From DASPKT01 sp035626475 (GTDB lineage Bacteria; Pseudomonadota; Alphaproteobacteria; Azospirillales; Azospirillaceae), in assembly GCA_035626475.1 (NCBI GenBank), contig DASPNP010000082.1:59062-123061 (forward strand): a stretch of DNA of 64,000 bases, written 5' to 3'. Below the pieces are notes generated by a model that saw only the letters and a list, made by a program, of their open reading frames with translations, was not told the DNA's origin and ran no database searches. Shown in pieces: positions 34,684 through 43,187 of the stretch. Position 1 is the first letter of the stretch. Every line of letters starts with the position of its first letter. Both the position numbers and the translations under genes were made by a program.

Positions 34684-35230
34684 CGAGGTGTCCGCATCCG
34701 ATTGCGGCCAGGACGTGCGACCACGCCGCCTCCCGCATCGTGCCTTGGATGTCCATCCGGCGCAGTAGGACGGCGGCCGTGGCGTACCCGCCGGGCGGCG
34801 GCTGGGCAGCGTGGAAGGCTCGCGCCGCGTCGGGGCGCTCCGGCTGGTCGAGCGCCAAAGCGCAGCGCCGGAGGTTGCCGGACAGCGTGCACGGCAGGGA
34901 AGACTCGGTCACGATGCGGTAGCCGCCCGGACGCCCCGCCTCGCGCGATGCTCGGCGGGCGCCGTCCGCCAGGCCGGGGCAACCCCGGAGGTGTTGTGCC
35001 GCGACGACATCGACCATCCATTCCGTCTCGGGCCAGACATTGCCGAAAGCCTCGCGACGGAGCAGGAACCGCAGGGACTTGCGGGGAACGATGCCGTCGC
35101 CATGGGGCGTCATCGAGAACTGCCACCCCAGGAAGCGGCAGGCTGCGTCTATGCCGTCCTGGACCTGCCGGATCGCCTGTCGCGCCTGGCGGTCCGCGAT
35201 GGAATGAAATGCCGGTGCGCCGTTCATCAT
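34523..35230 (-). CDS. Transposon-borne protein, distantly TnsA-like
   Basis: 235 residues; its ATG overlaps the stop of the HTH gene (ATGATGA), so translation is coupled. The C-terminal half has a pattern like TnsA: YRIVTESSLP (TnsA: FKLVTERVLR) and HVLAAIGCGHLVTDLRLPLG (TnsA: RLIASGQVAGDLEKPIG). In the N-terminal half WMVDVVAAQHL may be the ruin of the nuclease strand, without a clear Glu-Asp-Lys triad. A second, catalytically dead TnsA-like subunit is possible, but evidence is thin. Its last 160 bases run opposite to the end of the TnsE-like gene. Confidence 0.6.
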   Translation of the reverse strand: MMNGAPAFHSIADRQARQAIRQVQDGIDAACRFLGWQFSMTPHGDGIVPRKSLRFLLRREAFGNVWPETEWMVDVVAAQHLRGCPGLADGARRASREAGRPGGYRIVTESSLPCTLSGNLRRCALALDQPERPDAARAFHAAQPPPGGYATAAVLLRRMDIQGTMREAAWSHVLAAIGCGHLVTDLRLPLGDATLLHRPARFRETRRLRMPDGSPGPLLRHTLPPWCLGARWHET

Positions 35231-35655
35231 TTCACCCGCTGCATCCGGACGAGCTGGGTCGCCGCGGCCAGGGCGGCCAAGGCCAGGTCCTCGTTAGCTC
35301 CCGCCTCGGCCACTAGCTCGCGCAAGGCCTGGTGCAGTCTGGTCGACTCGGGCGCCGGCGTGGCAGGGCGCTCCAGGCTCGGCGCTGCAGAGGCCCCTGC
35401 GGCGAGGCTTCCGTTCCTGGCAAGCATCGCCTGGAGCTGGGGAAGGGCCTCTTGAGGGAACCTCCTGGCGCGGCGGGCAAAGTTCGAGTAGCCGGGCTGG
35501 CTGACCCCCACCGCCTTCGCGAAGGCTGTCTTGGTCAACCCCATTCGGAGGCGAAGGCCTTCCGCATCCTTCCTGAGCGCCTCCTCCGCCTCCGCGTTGC
35601 GCTTTTGGTCCGGTCCGGGCTTGGCGCGGCTCGCGCGAGGAGGGCGGCTGGACAC
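35227..35655 (-). CDS. HTH regulator of the transposon
   Basis: 142 residues. Central helix-turn-helix: RLRMGLTKTAFAKAVGVSQP, then GYSNFARRARRFPQEAL, similar to XRE/Cro-type repressors. The basic N-terminus (SSRPPRASRAKPGPDQK) may add DNA contacts. It is divergent from the winged-helix gene at 35741 with CTGAAAT-type sites between them, and is coupled to the next gene by a 4-base overlap. It probably regulates transposition genes and itself. Confidence 0.75.
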   Translation of the reverse strand: MSSRPPRASRAKPGPDQKRNAEAEEALRKDAEGLRLRMGLTKTAFAKAVGVSQPGYSNFARRARRFPQEALPQLQAMLARNGSLAAGASAAPSLERPATPAPESTRLHQALRELVAEAGANEDLALAALAAATQLVRMQRVK

Positions 35656-35666
35656 GGCGCTTCTTC

Positions 35667-35707
35667 CTGAAATGAAATGGTGGTATATTTCAGATAGCGC
35701 ATTTCAG
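35667..35707. promoter_or_regulatory. CTGAAATG operator pair
   Basis: CTGAAATG (35667-35674) and CATTTCAG (35700-35707) are perfect inverted 8-mers, with a further ATTTCAG at 35687-35693 between them. They fill the short gap between two divergent regulator genes. This is the likely operator for the HTH protein at 35227 or the winged-helix protein at 35741. The TATATT at 35684-35689 may be a -10 element. Confidence 0.6.
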
Positions 35708-35740
35708 GGGGTGGGTGCAAGCCGCGCCAAGGAGGGGGAG

Positions 35741-36148
35741 ATGGCCGACGTTCAGGCACCGCTTGGGACCGTTGCCGACGGGGACATGCGGATCGGCGCC
35801 CTGCTGGCCGAGATCGGCCGGCTGCGCAGCGAGGTATCGGCCATGTCCGCCGCGATGGCGAGGATGGAGACGGCGCTGGCCCGGGCGCGGATCTTCGAGC
35901 CCACGGTGCGGCCGAAGGACGAGCCGCCGCACGGCGCCTACCGGGCCAAGGTGGTCGAGGTGCTCAAGGCCGCGCATCCCGGCCGCCTGACGGCGGCGGA
36001 GGTGGCCGAGCGCGTGGCCGAGCTCCTGCCGGTGAGGGTGCATCCCAAGACGCCCGGCATGACGCTGACCCGCCTGAAGCGGGACGGGCTCGTCGCCCGC
36101 GACCGAAGAACCTGGCACTGGATCCCGCCGACGGGGTCAGGGACTTGA
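35741..36148 (+). CDS. Coiled-coil plus winged-helix protein
   Basis: 135 residues from ATG 35741 with a very strong GGAGGGGGAG site. A helix of ~45 residues (LAEIGRLRSEVSAMSAAMAR) that can form a coiled coil precedes a helical/winged-helix part (VVEVLKAAHPGRLTAAEVAE ... TLTRLKRDGLVARDRRTWHW). It looks like a small dimeric DNA-binding protein. The 3' end runs 12 bases into the end of the opposing tniQ gene. Its position in the transposon suggests control or target binding, but no family name can be given. Confidence 0.7.
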   Translation: MADVQAPLGTVADGDMRIGALLAEIGRLRSEVSAMSAAMARMETALARARIFEPTVRPKDEPPHGAYRAKVVEVLKAAHPGRLTAAEVAERVAELLPVRVHPKTPGMTLTRLKRDGLVARDRRTWHWIPPTGSGT

Positions 36149-37270
36149 AACTGGCAACCGTCGGCCAGTCGGGACGACGGACCGGATGAGGACCGTGTCG
36201 CCGACCAGCAGCCGTAGGCGACGTCCGCTGGGCGCCACTCCGCGGTTCCGGAGATACCGCGCCGCCGCCTGGACTTCTCCGATCGACGGCACGTAGGCCG
36301 CCGCGCACAGGTGGCGCCTGACGGGGTCGGCGAAGGCGAACGGCAGCGGGTCGACGTCGACCGTGGCGTAGGCCTCCGTGACGCCGGCTTCCCCGCAGGC
36401 GCCGACGAAGCGGTAAGGCCAGCCCTCCAGCAGACGCGCGGCCAGCGAGAACAGGCGGTGGCGCTCCGCGGGGCCGAGCGCCTCGAGTTCGCGCCCCCGG
36501 GGGAAGGGAGCTCCGGGGTCGTCGCCGCCCCACCGTCGCGCCGCGACGGCGCGGAGCCGGTCCGCCCGCCTGCCCGTGAACAGCAGCCGCAGCACTTGGT
36601 AGAGCAGGTCGAAGTAGAGGTGCGACCGCTGGAACTCGTACTCGCCCAGCGTCGCCCAGCCCCGGGCCAGGACAGTCTGGTTGCGCCGGTGCAGGACCGT
36701 CGCCCCGAAGTCGGCCGGCGCCGCCTCCGCCCGCCTGAGGTCAGCATGGCATGCGCCGCACCTGGCCAGCTCATCGGCCCGCTCGGCCATCAACGGCTTG
36801 CGGCAGTCCGGGCACCGGTCGAGCAGGACCACGCCATGAGTCGGGCAGGCGGCGAACAGCGCCAGCCGCCACGCCCGGCGGAAGTAGGGCGCATCGTCGG
36901 CTTCCAGGCAGCGCGGGCAGTACTGCATGCCTGCGACCCGGCGCAGCCTGTGCCGCGTGCCGCTGTTCAGGACCCAACGGGTCCGGCCCGCGGCGAACCA
37001 GCTTTCGACCAGCACGCCCTCCATCGACGCGAGCGCCGTGGACGCGGCCGCCGCGGGCGGCGTTGCCGTCCTCGCCGCCATCGTGGACAGGACGCTCCCG
37101 CCCCCGCTGCGGTCGATGTCGGTCGCGAGCAGCCGCGGGTTGCCGAACGCGAGCTGGCAGAAGGTGGATGGGCGCAGCCCGTTGCCGAACGCCGTCCGCA
37201 GGATCCAGGACGAGAGGACCTCGTCGGGCCGCGGCTTGGGATGGCAAGGCCAGTAGCGCCCCGTCAGCAT
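36137..37270 (-). CDS. tniQ: TniQ/TnsD-family target selector
   Basis: 377 residues. The N-terminal TniQ domain begins WPCHPKPRPDEVLSSWILR and contains zinc-binding cysteine pairs: YCPRCLEADDAPYF, FAACPTHG, RCPDCRKPL, RCGACH. In Tn7-like elements this protein binds an attachment site and recruits TnsC. Length is between short TniQ (~300) and Tn7 TnsD (~508), leaving a ~150-residue C-terminal part that probably reads the DNA target. As the element sits in comM, this is the likely comM-recognising subunit. It starts 3 bases after tnsC ends. Confidence 0.88.
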   Translation of the reverse strand: MLTGRYWPCHPKPRPDEVLSSWILRTAFGNGLRPSTFCQLAFGNPRLLATDIDRSGGGSVLSTMAARTATPPAAAASTALASMEGVLVESWFAAGRTRWVLNSGTRHRLRRVAGMQYCPRCLEADDAPYFRRAWRLALFAACPTHGVVLLDRCPDCRKPLMAERADELARCGACHADLRRAEAAPADFGATVLHRRNQTVLARGWATLGEYEFQRSHLYFDLLYQVLRLLFTGRRADRLRAVAARRWGGDDPGAPFPRGRELEALGPAERHRLFSLAARLLEGWPYRFVGACGEAGVTEAYATVDVDPLPFAFADPVRRHLCAAAYVPSIGEVQAAARYLRNRGVAPSGRRLRLLVGDTVLIRSVVPTGRRLPVSSP

Positions 37271-37273
37271 GGC

Positions 37274-38185
37274 CTAGATCGGGTCCAGGTCGACCACCGG
37301 GACGCGGCGCCGGGACGGCGACTGGTAGTCGATGCGTTCCAGCAGCGAGCGCGTGATCCGCTCCTCGCCGGTGCGGATCGCCAGCTCGGCGGCGCGGCTC
37401 AGGATGATGAACATCTGCCCGATCAGCCTGTCGCTCCGCTCCAGGATCCAATGGGCGGCGGCGTCGTCGTCCCATAGGTTCGAGGCTCGCCGCAGGGGCA
37501 GCAGCATCTCGAAGCCAGCCAGCAGCGCACGGTATTCCTCGCCGTCGTTCCACAGCGGGAGCTGCAGGACTTCGTACCTGTTCAGGAGCTGGGTGTCGCT
37601 CTGCAGCTCTGCCTTCGCCTCGTTGGTGCCGGCGCAGACTAGGCTGAGGCAAAGCCGTTCGTCGTTCATGAAGGCGCGGAACTCGGCCAGGATCCGCATC
37701 TTCTCGGCGAAAGTCGCGAGCGCAAGGTTGTGGACCTCGTCGACCAGCAGGACCCGCGTGCCGACGCCGGCCAGAAGCTCCATCGCCTGCCGGCGTTTCT
37801 CGCGGCGGTGGCTGCGGGGATTGTAGGAGGCGGCGAGCGCGTCCAGGATCGACTCGTAGAAGCCGTCCAGGCTGGGGTCCCCGCCGATCTCGACGAACAG
37901 GACGGGCACGACGGCCCGGTCGCCCTCCGGGTTGTCGAGGGCGCGGTTGCGTTGGCGGAACTGCTTCAGCAGGTAGGACTTGCCGTTCGCCGTCGGCGCC
38001 TCGACGATCAGGGCCTCGGGGCGGGTCTGGCGGGGGAGGTGGAGCAGGCGCTGCAGCTTCTCCAGGCCGAGCTTTGCTCGCGCGTAGGAGATAAACCTCT
38101 TCTCCTGGCATCTTCGGACGCGGGCCTCGTCGTCCAGCTCCAGCAGCTTAGCGGTCGATGGCGACAGGTGCGGGAACTCGGACAT
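37274..38185 (-). CDS. tnsC: TnsC/TniB AAA+ ATPase
   Basis: 303 residues. Walker A is EAPTANGKS (~59-67), where an Ala replaces the usual first Gly (GPTxNGKS in relatives); Walker B is VLLVDEVHN (~145). Sensor-like Asn lies in VCAGTNEAKAEL. The protein links TniQ-marked targets with the TnsA/TnsB transposase through ATP-dependent filament formation on DNA. It follows tnsB after 7 bases. It is shorter than Tn7 TnsC (555) and like TniB in size. Confidence 0.9.
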   Translation of the reverse strand: MSEFPHLSPSTAKLLELDDEARVRRCQEKRFISYARAKLGLEKLQRLLHLPRQTRPEALIVEAPTANGKSYLLKQFRQRNRALDNPEGDRAVVPVLFVEIGGDPSLDGFYESILDALAASYNPRSHRREKRRQAMELLAGVGTRVLLVDEVHNLALATFAEKMRILAEFRAFMNDERLCLSLVCAGTNEAKAELQSDTQLLNRYEVLQLPLWNDGEEYRALLAGFEMLLPLRRASNLWDDDAAAHWILERSDRLIGQMFIILSRAAELAIRTGEERITRSLLERIDYQSPSRRRVPVVDLDPI

Positions 38186-38192
38186 CAGCCCT

Positions 38193-40118
38193 TCAGTCCT
38201 CCACGTCGATCGGCGGCCGGCTCCGGGGTGCGGCCGGCGCGGCGTCCTCAGCCGGCGGCGGCAGCGCCGCCAGGGCGGGGGGTGTTGCCACTGGCGGCAG
38301 GGCGGCGGGGTTGTCGAGCCTCGGCGGCAGCAGGACTGTCGTCTTGTGTGCCTCCCTGCGGCGCTCGATGGCTAGGCGAGCCCCCTTGACCTTGGCAGCC
38401 TTCTCGTCGTCCTCCCTCCGGAAATCCTCAAGCGTCTTGAAGACAAGGGCCTCGTTGTCCGGGTCGTAGCCACGCGCCTCGACGGCGGCGATCGCGCGCC
38501 TGACCTCCCACAGCGGGGTCACGTCGCGGCGGCCGTTCGCCAGCGGAACTTGGTAGTATTCGAACGCTTCGGGGTCCCAGACCCAGACCCGGGAGACGTC
38601 GTCCGGATTGTAGCGGACGTTGAGCTGCTCGCCGGCGAGCTTCCGGCGCAGCCCCTTGAGGACCGGCCAGTTGTACTTCAGTCCCTCGACTGCGATGCCG
38701 TAGTCCTGGATCGTCCGCTTCTTCACCGGCAGGAGGTCCAGCAGGAAGCGCTCCGGGTTCGTCGGGAACTCCGGAAGTCCACGTCCAGGAACGGTGTCGT
38801 CGCCCAAGATCCCGAACTCCCATAGGTCGCGCGGGGCGACCTTGAGGGTGGAGTGCCTGTCCAGGTGATAGACCTCCGCGATCATGCGGGCGATCCGCCG
38901 TTCGGCCTCGTCGATCGTGTAGACGGCTGAGCGCTCCGGGTCGTATTCCTCGCCGCGCTCGGCGATGTTGCGCATGGTGGCGCCGGGGATGAGGCGTAGT
39001 CGGCCCATGAGGGTGCCGATCAGCCTTTCGATGCGTCCGCCGAAATGCGGGGCGTCCAGGGGGCGGAAGATATGGTGGATGTCGTGCTGCTCGCACCCCA
39101 CCTTGAGCCCCTCGCTGTCGAACTCCGCGGCGTTGTCGGTGAAGAGCCATTTTGGCTTGCCATACATCGGCCAAGCGGCGGACAGCCCCATGCGGCTGCA
39201 GTAAAGGGTCTTCGGGAAAACCGCGTGGTGCAGGGCAAGGGCGACCGACAGGGTCGACGGCCGCGCCAAGCGCAGCTTGAAGCCTAGGACGCAGCGTGAG
39301 TACTCGTCTATGGCCAGCGTGAGGATGGGGCGGGCGACCGCGCCATGGTGTTGTGGGTCGGTCACGAAGATGTCCGCCACCGTGTGGTCGATCTGCACGC
39401 GGGCTAGCGGGAAGTACGGCTCCTCGCCGGGCCCGTCGTTCGATCGCTGCTTCTCCGACAGAACCAGGGATCCACGTCGTGCCAGCGCGAGCTGTTCAGG
39501 CGGTCTGTCAAGGATGCGGGAGCGAACCGTCGTCGGGGACGGAGGCTTCAAGCCCTGCGCGCGGCAGGCGACCGCGACCGCGCGGCAGGTCTCCTTGATC
39601 GTCTCGCCGCGCTCGAAGAAGAGGCTGTCGATGTTGGCCTCAACGATCGCCGCGACCGTCCCGTCCAAACGCTTCAGGCGCTTGCGGCGCTTGCGGATGT
39701 GAGGGATCAGCCCGGTTAGGCCGCAGCCGCCGCGCCAGTCCTTGTAGAGGGCATACAAGTGGCTGGCGGAGATGCCGAGCTTGCCGGCGTACTCCTCGAC
39801 CACCGGCCGGCTTCGCCGCTTCATGGCGTCGAGCGCGAGCATCGCCTCCAAGCGTCGTCGCCCCTCGGCCAGACGCTCCGGCGAGATGGTCGCCAAGTCG
39901 GGCGCCGCCGCAGGGGAGGCCGGAGCCTCGCCCTGCCACGGCCTCAGTTCCTCGACAGGCTTCCGGACGCGCTCGCCCGAGGCGATGTCCTCGACCAGCG
40001 CTTCAGTCAAGGAGACGATGGCGACGATGCGGCCTGCCCGTCCGCCAAGGTCGACGTCGGCGCCGGCGTCTGGACGGAACCAGGCTGCGGGAAGGGGGCT
40101 TGCGGCCGGGCGGTCCAT
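38193..40118 (-). CDS. tnsB: TnsB/TniA DDE transposase
   Basis: 641 residues from ATG 40118, which overlaps the tnsA stop as TGATG. An N-terminal helical DNA-binding part precedes the integrase-core DDE domain: VQIDHTVADI (Asp ~244), WLFTDNAAEF (Asp ~330) and GGRIERLIG (Glu ~362). A Mu-type C-terminal beta-barrel follows (LNVRYNPDDVSRVWVWDPE), and the tail is rich in Pro/Ala, probably the TnsC-contacting segment. It cuts and joins the 3' ends of the transposon. With TnsA it gives cut-and-paste movement. Confidence 0.92.
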   Translation of the reverse strand: MDRPAASPLPAAWFRPDAGADVDLGGRAGRIVAIVSLTEALVEDIASGERVRKPVEELRPWQGEAPASPAAAPDLATISPERLAEGRRRLEAMLALDAMKRRSRPVVEEYAGKLGISASHLYALYKDWRGGCGLTGLIPHIRKRRKRLKRLDGTVAAIVEANIDSLFFERGETIKETCRAVAVACRAQGLKPPSPTTVRSRILDRPPEQLALARRGSLVLSEKQRSNDGPGEEPYFPLARVQIDHTVADIFVTDPQHHGAVARPILTLAIDEYSRCVLGFKLRLARPSTLSVALALHHAVFPKTLYCSRMGLSAAWPMYGKPKWLFTDNAAEFDSEGLKVGCEQHDIHHIFRPLDAPHFGGRIERLIGTLMGRLRLIPGATMRNIAERGEEYDPERSAVYTIDEAERRIARMIAEVYHLDRHSTLKVAPRDLWEFGILGDDTVPGRGLPEFPTNPERFLLDLLPVKKRTIQDYGIAVEGLKYNWPVLKGLRRKLAGEQLNVRYNPDDVSRVWVWDPEAFEYYQVPLANGRRDVTPLWEVRRAIAAVEARGYDPDNEALVFKTLEDFRREDDEKAAKVKGARLAIERRREAHKTTVLLPPRLDNPAALPPVATPPALAALPPPAEDAAPAAPRSRPPIDVED

Positions 40119-40747
40119 CACGGCTTCCAGATGACGAAGTCCATGCCGATCGGCTTCTCCAGGTCGCCGGCGACCTGGCCGCTGGCGATCAGCCGCCATA
40201 GGGTCTGCCAGAAGAGCCCCCGGTGCGCCGGATCGGGATAGAGCGATTTGGCGAGGTGGCCGATTGTCCAGGCCCCGCCGTCAAGCTCCGCCAGTATGCC
40301 CTCAGCCTCCCGCGGGTCGGGGGGCAGGCCTCGGTGCAGTTCAAGGATGCGCGCGTTCTCCAGCGGCGTGCGCCGAAGGACGCGCTCGGTGACCAGCTTG
40401 AAGCGCATGCCGTTGTCACGCGCCCATGCGCGAGCATACCCAAGGGCGTCCCGGTATCGATCCCAGTTCTGCCGGAGCTCGGCGCGGAACTTCACCTCAT
40501 AGAGCGAGGTCTTGTGCCCGTAGCGGACCAGGAAGTCGGGCGTGTAACGCCGGCGGCGTCCGCGGGAATCCCGGTATTCGAGGGTAAACGGCTGCTCGAC
40601 CACCTCCAAGACGTCACTGCGGGACCGTACTAGGACGAGGAAGTCACGTTCCAGCTTGGACTCGAATCGAACTGTCCTACCGTCGGCACAGATATGCCGG
40701 CCGGTGTAGCTTCGGGCGTTGGGGCCGATCTTGCGGCGACGGACCAA
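40118..40747 (-). CDS. tnsA: TnsA endonuclease
   Basis: 209 residues. It has the restriction-enzyme-like core of TnsA: RFESKLERDFL (Glu ~29/33), RYTPDFLV (Asp ~71) and LYEVKFRAEL (Lys ~86). The C-terminal half is the winged domain that contacts TnsC (RLIASGQVAGDLEKPIG). It cuts the 5' ends of the element, making transposition cut-and-paste rather than replicative. It is the first gene of a tnsA-B-C-tniQ operon and overlaps tnsB. Length is shorter than in Tn7 (273). Confidence 0.92.
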   Translation of the reverse strand: MVRRRKIGPNARSYTGRHICADGRTVRFESKLERDFLVLVRSRSDVLEVVEQPFTLEYRDSRGRRRRYTPDFLVRYGHKTSLYEVKFRAELRQNWDRYRDALGYARAWARDNGMRFKLVTERVLRRTPLENARILELHRGLPPDPREAEGILAELDGGAWTIGHLAKSLYPDPAHRGLFWQTLWRLIASGQVAGDLEKPIGMDFVIWKP

Positions 40748-40851
40748 GGTGAGCTCCCTGCGATGGTCCCATCAATCGTATATACCCGCAGCCCAAAGGG
40801 AAGCGGATGATCGTGTCACCTTGGACGGGCCCAACGTCCGCAGGTCGTACC

Positions 40852-41214
40852 CTAGCGGGTTCGGACGTAGACGTGATGGTTCTGCTGGGTTTTCTCTTTG
40901 TAACGAACGCCTTGGACCAGCTTGGCCCGAACGTCGGCAACGAATTCCCTGCCCGCCCGGAGCCGGGCGCCCTTGGAAAAACGCTCCCAATCGCTGGCAG
41001 GAAACAAATCCCTTAAGCGAAACGTGCTGTCCACGGGGAGCTTCTTGGCCCTCAGTATCGCCGTCCTGTTGATGTTGGCAGCTTCGGCATCCTCAGTGAG
41101 CTGACCTGCTGATTTCAGGAGGAGAGAGGCGATCCCAGGGAGGCCGTCAGCCTTCGCCTGGGCCTGCAGCTTGGTATGCGCTTCATCTGACATCGTGACG
41201 CGAACGGTTTTCAT
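40852..41214 (-). CDS. DUF1413-like ribbon-helix-helix protein
   Basis: 120 residues. A CopG-like N-terminal strand (MKTVRVTMSDEAHTKLQAQA) precedes a C-terminal part (FRLRDLFPASDWERFSKGAR, then LRAGREFVADVRA) typical of DUF1413. Such small proteins can be antitoxins or regulators. It lies in the gap between tnsA and the right end, so it is transposon cargo. Its partner is unclear; the divergent gene at 41515 is a candidate. Confidence 0.7.
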   Translation of the reverse strand: MKTVRVTMSDEAHTKLQAQAKADGLPGIASLLLKSAGQLTEDAEAANINRTAILRAKKLPVDSTFRLRDLFPASDWERFSKGARLRAGREFVADVRAKLVQGVRYKEKTQQNHHVYVRTR

Positions 41215-41514
41215 CCCCGGCTCCTTTGATCAAGACCCGACCTGTATATTGGCGGCAGTTGTTATATCGGTCAAGAAAGAACATCCCGGCTATGCCGCTG
41301 CGAACCGTAGCGAGGCGGCCTACTGGGGCCAAGGGCGGGTGGCGCACTTTGGCGAAACTTGCCGGCCGTGTTTGGCGGAAAAGCGGTATAGAGTTGGCGT
41401 ACCTGGCACAACTCCTTGGCCAAATTTTTGCCGGCAGGTTGGCGTTCTCGACAAGGTACGCTAGGGGCGATCCTCCTAATGTGGGGCACGACCCAAACCA
41501 TCAGGTGCCCCGCC

Positions 41515-41805
41515 ATGAGGCAGACGAGACATGCCAGAACCCGCCAGCAGCAGCGCGGCATCACCGCCGCCAGGCTGCAGCTTCATCTTCGTTATGCCGA
41601 CCGGGAAACGCCTGTCGGTGGCGGCAGCACCAGCCTGTCGTTGAGCCGGCAGGCAGTCCATGACATGCGCGGTGACGGTGTGAGCCAACAGGAGATTGAC
41701 CGGCTGCGGCGGCTCGCGATCATCCAGGACGGTGAGCGCATCCGCACAATTCTGCACATCCAGGCACGCCGCGGCCGGCGCTACCGCCGCGCCGTCGGGA
41801 GTTGA
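41515..41805 (+). CDS. DUF4258-like small protein
   Basis: 96 residues from ATG 41515 (MRQTRHARTRQQQRGITAAR). The QQRGIT...LRYADRE opening and strands (TSLSLSRQAVHDM, RIRTILHIQAR) fit DUF4258, a fold related to RelE/BrnT-like toxins. Its stop lies 2 bases before the next gene's ATG, so the two are co-transcribed. A toxin-like role is possible. The 300 bases before it (41215-41514) contain no gene that I can support. Confidence 0.6.
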   Translation: MRQTRHARTRQQQRGITAARLQLHLRYADRETPVGGGSTSLSLSRQAVHDMRGDGVSQQEIDRLRRLAIIQDGERIRTILHIQARRGRRYRRAVGS

Positions 41806-41807
41806 CC

Positions 41808-43187
41808 ATGGGCGAGCAGACGGTCGATCTAGAGCAGCTTCGCCAACGACACGAGCAGCAACGGCGCCGGCACCTGCGGGTCAGCACGGACCGTGAGCTG
41901 GCGGCTGCGGCCCGCGAGAGGCTGGGGCGCGAGCGCATCGGCAGCCGCAGCGACCGAGCCCGGATCGCCCGCAACCTCGCGGCGATCATCGACCGGGCAG
42001 CGGAAAAAGGCATCAGGTCCGGCGCCATCGTGCGGAAGTCCGGTGTCGGGGGCAACTCCAGCTGCCTCTCCAAGTACGTGCTGCGCGTGGAGAAGCCGAC
42101 GAAAGAGCAGCTCGGCCGCCTGGTGCAGACCGGCGTGCCATATGCGCTACTCGCGGAGGCCGCTGCCCATCTGGCCGGCTTCGATCCCGACGCCACCCTG
42201 CTGGAGTTGGTGGACGGCTCCCGCCTCGACCCCCGCCTCGCAGGCGCCGACCTGCCGGAGCAGAAGACCGCCGATTGGCTCTACGACCTGCTCCAGTCGG
42301 CTGCGCGGAAGATCGCGGCGGACCATCGGCTTGACCGGTACTTCAAGGACCTCAGCACCCACCGCATCGAGCGGACCAGCGAAGGTTGGCGCTACATCGA
42401 CGGGGGTTGGCGCGACGACGGCCATGAGTGGCCGACCGTCAACCTGTTCATCCAGATCGAAAGCCGCACGCCCGGCGCCTATCGGCGCAAGGACGACAAG
42501 CAGAACCTCGTCCATGCCGAGATCGCCTTCGGCCATCAGGTATCGCTCTCCATCGGTACCGATGCCGATTGCGCCCCCGTCATGTACCTGCGCCGCTTCC
42601 CCTTCACGCTGCTGATCTCCGCCAACAGCATGTACTCCCGGAGAATGCGCGACGCCGGATTCGATTTCTCTCGGCTGAATTTCAGCGACCCGATTCTGTT
42701 CGGCGGGTATCCGGAGCAGCTGGAAGGCCCAAGCCGTGGCTGGTTGCCGGATGGAACTCTGGTCATCTACATGCCGCTCCCCGGCCGTAAGCTGGACCTG
42801 GGCGGGTTCAAGCCCGACCCGACGCATAGCTACGACCCTGTCGAGCTAGTCCACTTCGAGCGGATCACCCGCACGGCGTTGGCCAAACTTTGTGAGGCCA
42901 AGGACGATCTCTACATTCGTCCCGGCGACGCACTGCCGATCCAAATTCCGCCCGGCATGGTGCTGGCCGTGCCGGGCACCATTGGCGAGAGGTTGGAGGC
43001 GCTCCTGCTCAACGGGCGCGTCGACGAGGGCGATTCCGTGCCCATGGGCCCGCCGACGCTGGACCCGATCGAACTTCTGAACGAGCAGGCACGAGATCTC
43101 GCCCGGTCGCTGGAGACCTGGGTGGAGGGGGAGCGCAACTTGGCACTGGAGCGCCGCCAGAAGCTGATCGACCGCTGGTACCGCTAG
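41808..43187 (+). CDS. Hypothetical protein, ~459 aa, at transposon right end
   Basis: Start ATG 41808, with GGGAG 7 bases before it. The first ~90 residues are highly charged and helical (EQLRQRHEQQRRRHLRVSTD) with an HTH-like stretch (GVGGNSSCLSKYVLRVEKPT KEQ-type). The rest is alpha/beta without a domain I know (FIQIESRTPGAYRRKDDKQN, PVMYLRRFPFTLLIS). It ends 131 bases before the right end. Together with DUF4258 it forms a cargo pair between tnsA and the end. Defence or regulatory roles are possible but not shown. Confidence 0.6.
   Translation: MGEQTVDLEQLRQRHEQQRRRHLRVSTDRELAAAARERLGRERIGSRSDRARIARNLAAIIDRAAEKGIRSGAIVRKSGVGGNSSCLSKYVLRVEKPTKEQLGRLVQTGVPYALLAEAAAHLAGFDPDATLLELVDGSRLDPRLAGADLPEQKTADWLYDLLQSAARKIAADHRLDRYFKDLSTHRIERTSEGWRYIDGGWRDDGHEWPTVNLFIQIESRTPGAYRRKDDKQNLVHAEIAFGHQVSLSIGTDADCAPVMYLRRFPFTLLISANSMYSRRMRDAGFDFSRLNFSDPILFGGYPEQLEGPSRGWLPDGTLVIYMPLPGRKLDLGGFKPDPTHSYDPVELVHFERITRTALAKLCEAKDDLYIRPGDALPIQIPPGMVLAVPGTIGERLEALLLNGRVDEGDSVPMGPPTLDPIELLNEQARDLARSLETWVEGERNLALERRQKLIDRWYR

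Noticed and set aside
36311..37477. 388-codon plus frame opposite tniQ/tnsC
   Set aside because: Composition is Arg/Gln/Pro-rich antisense of two clear transposition genes.
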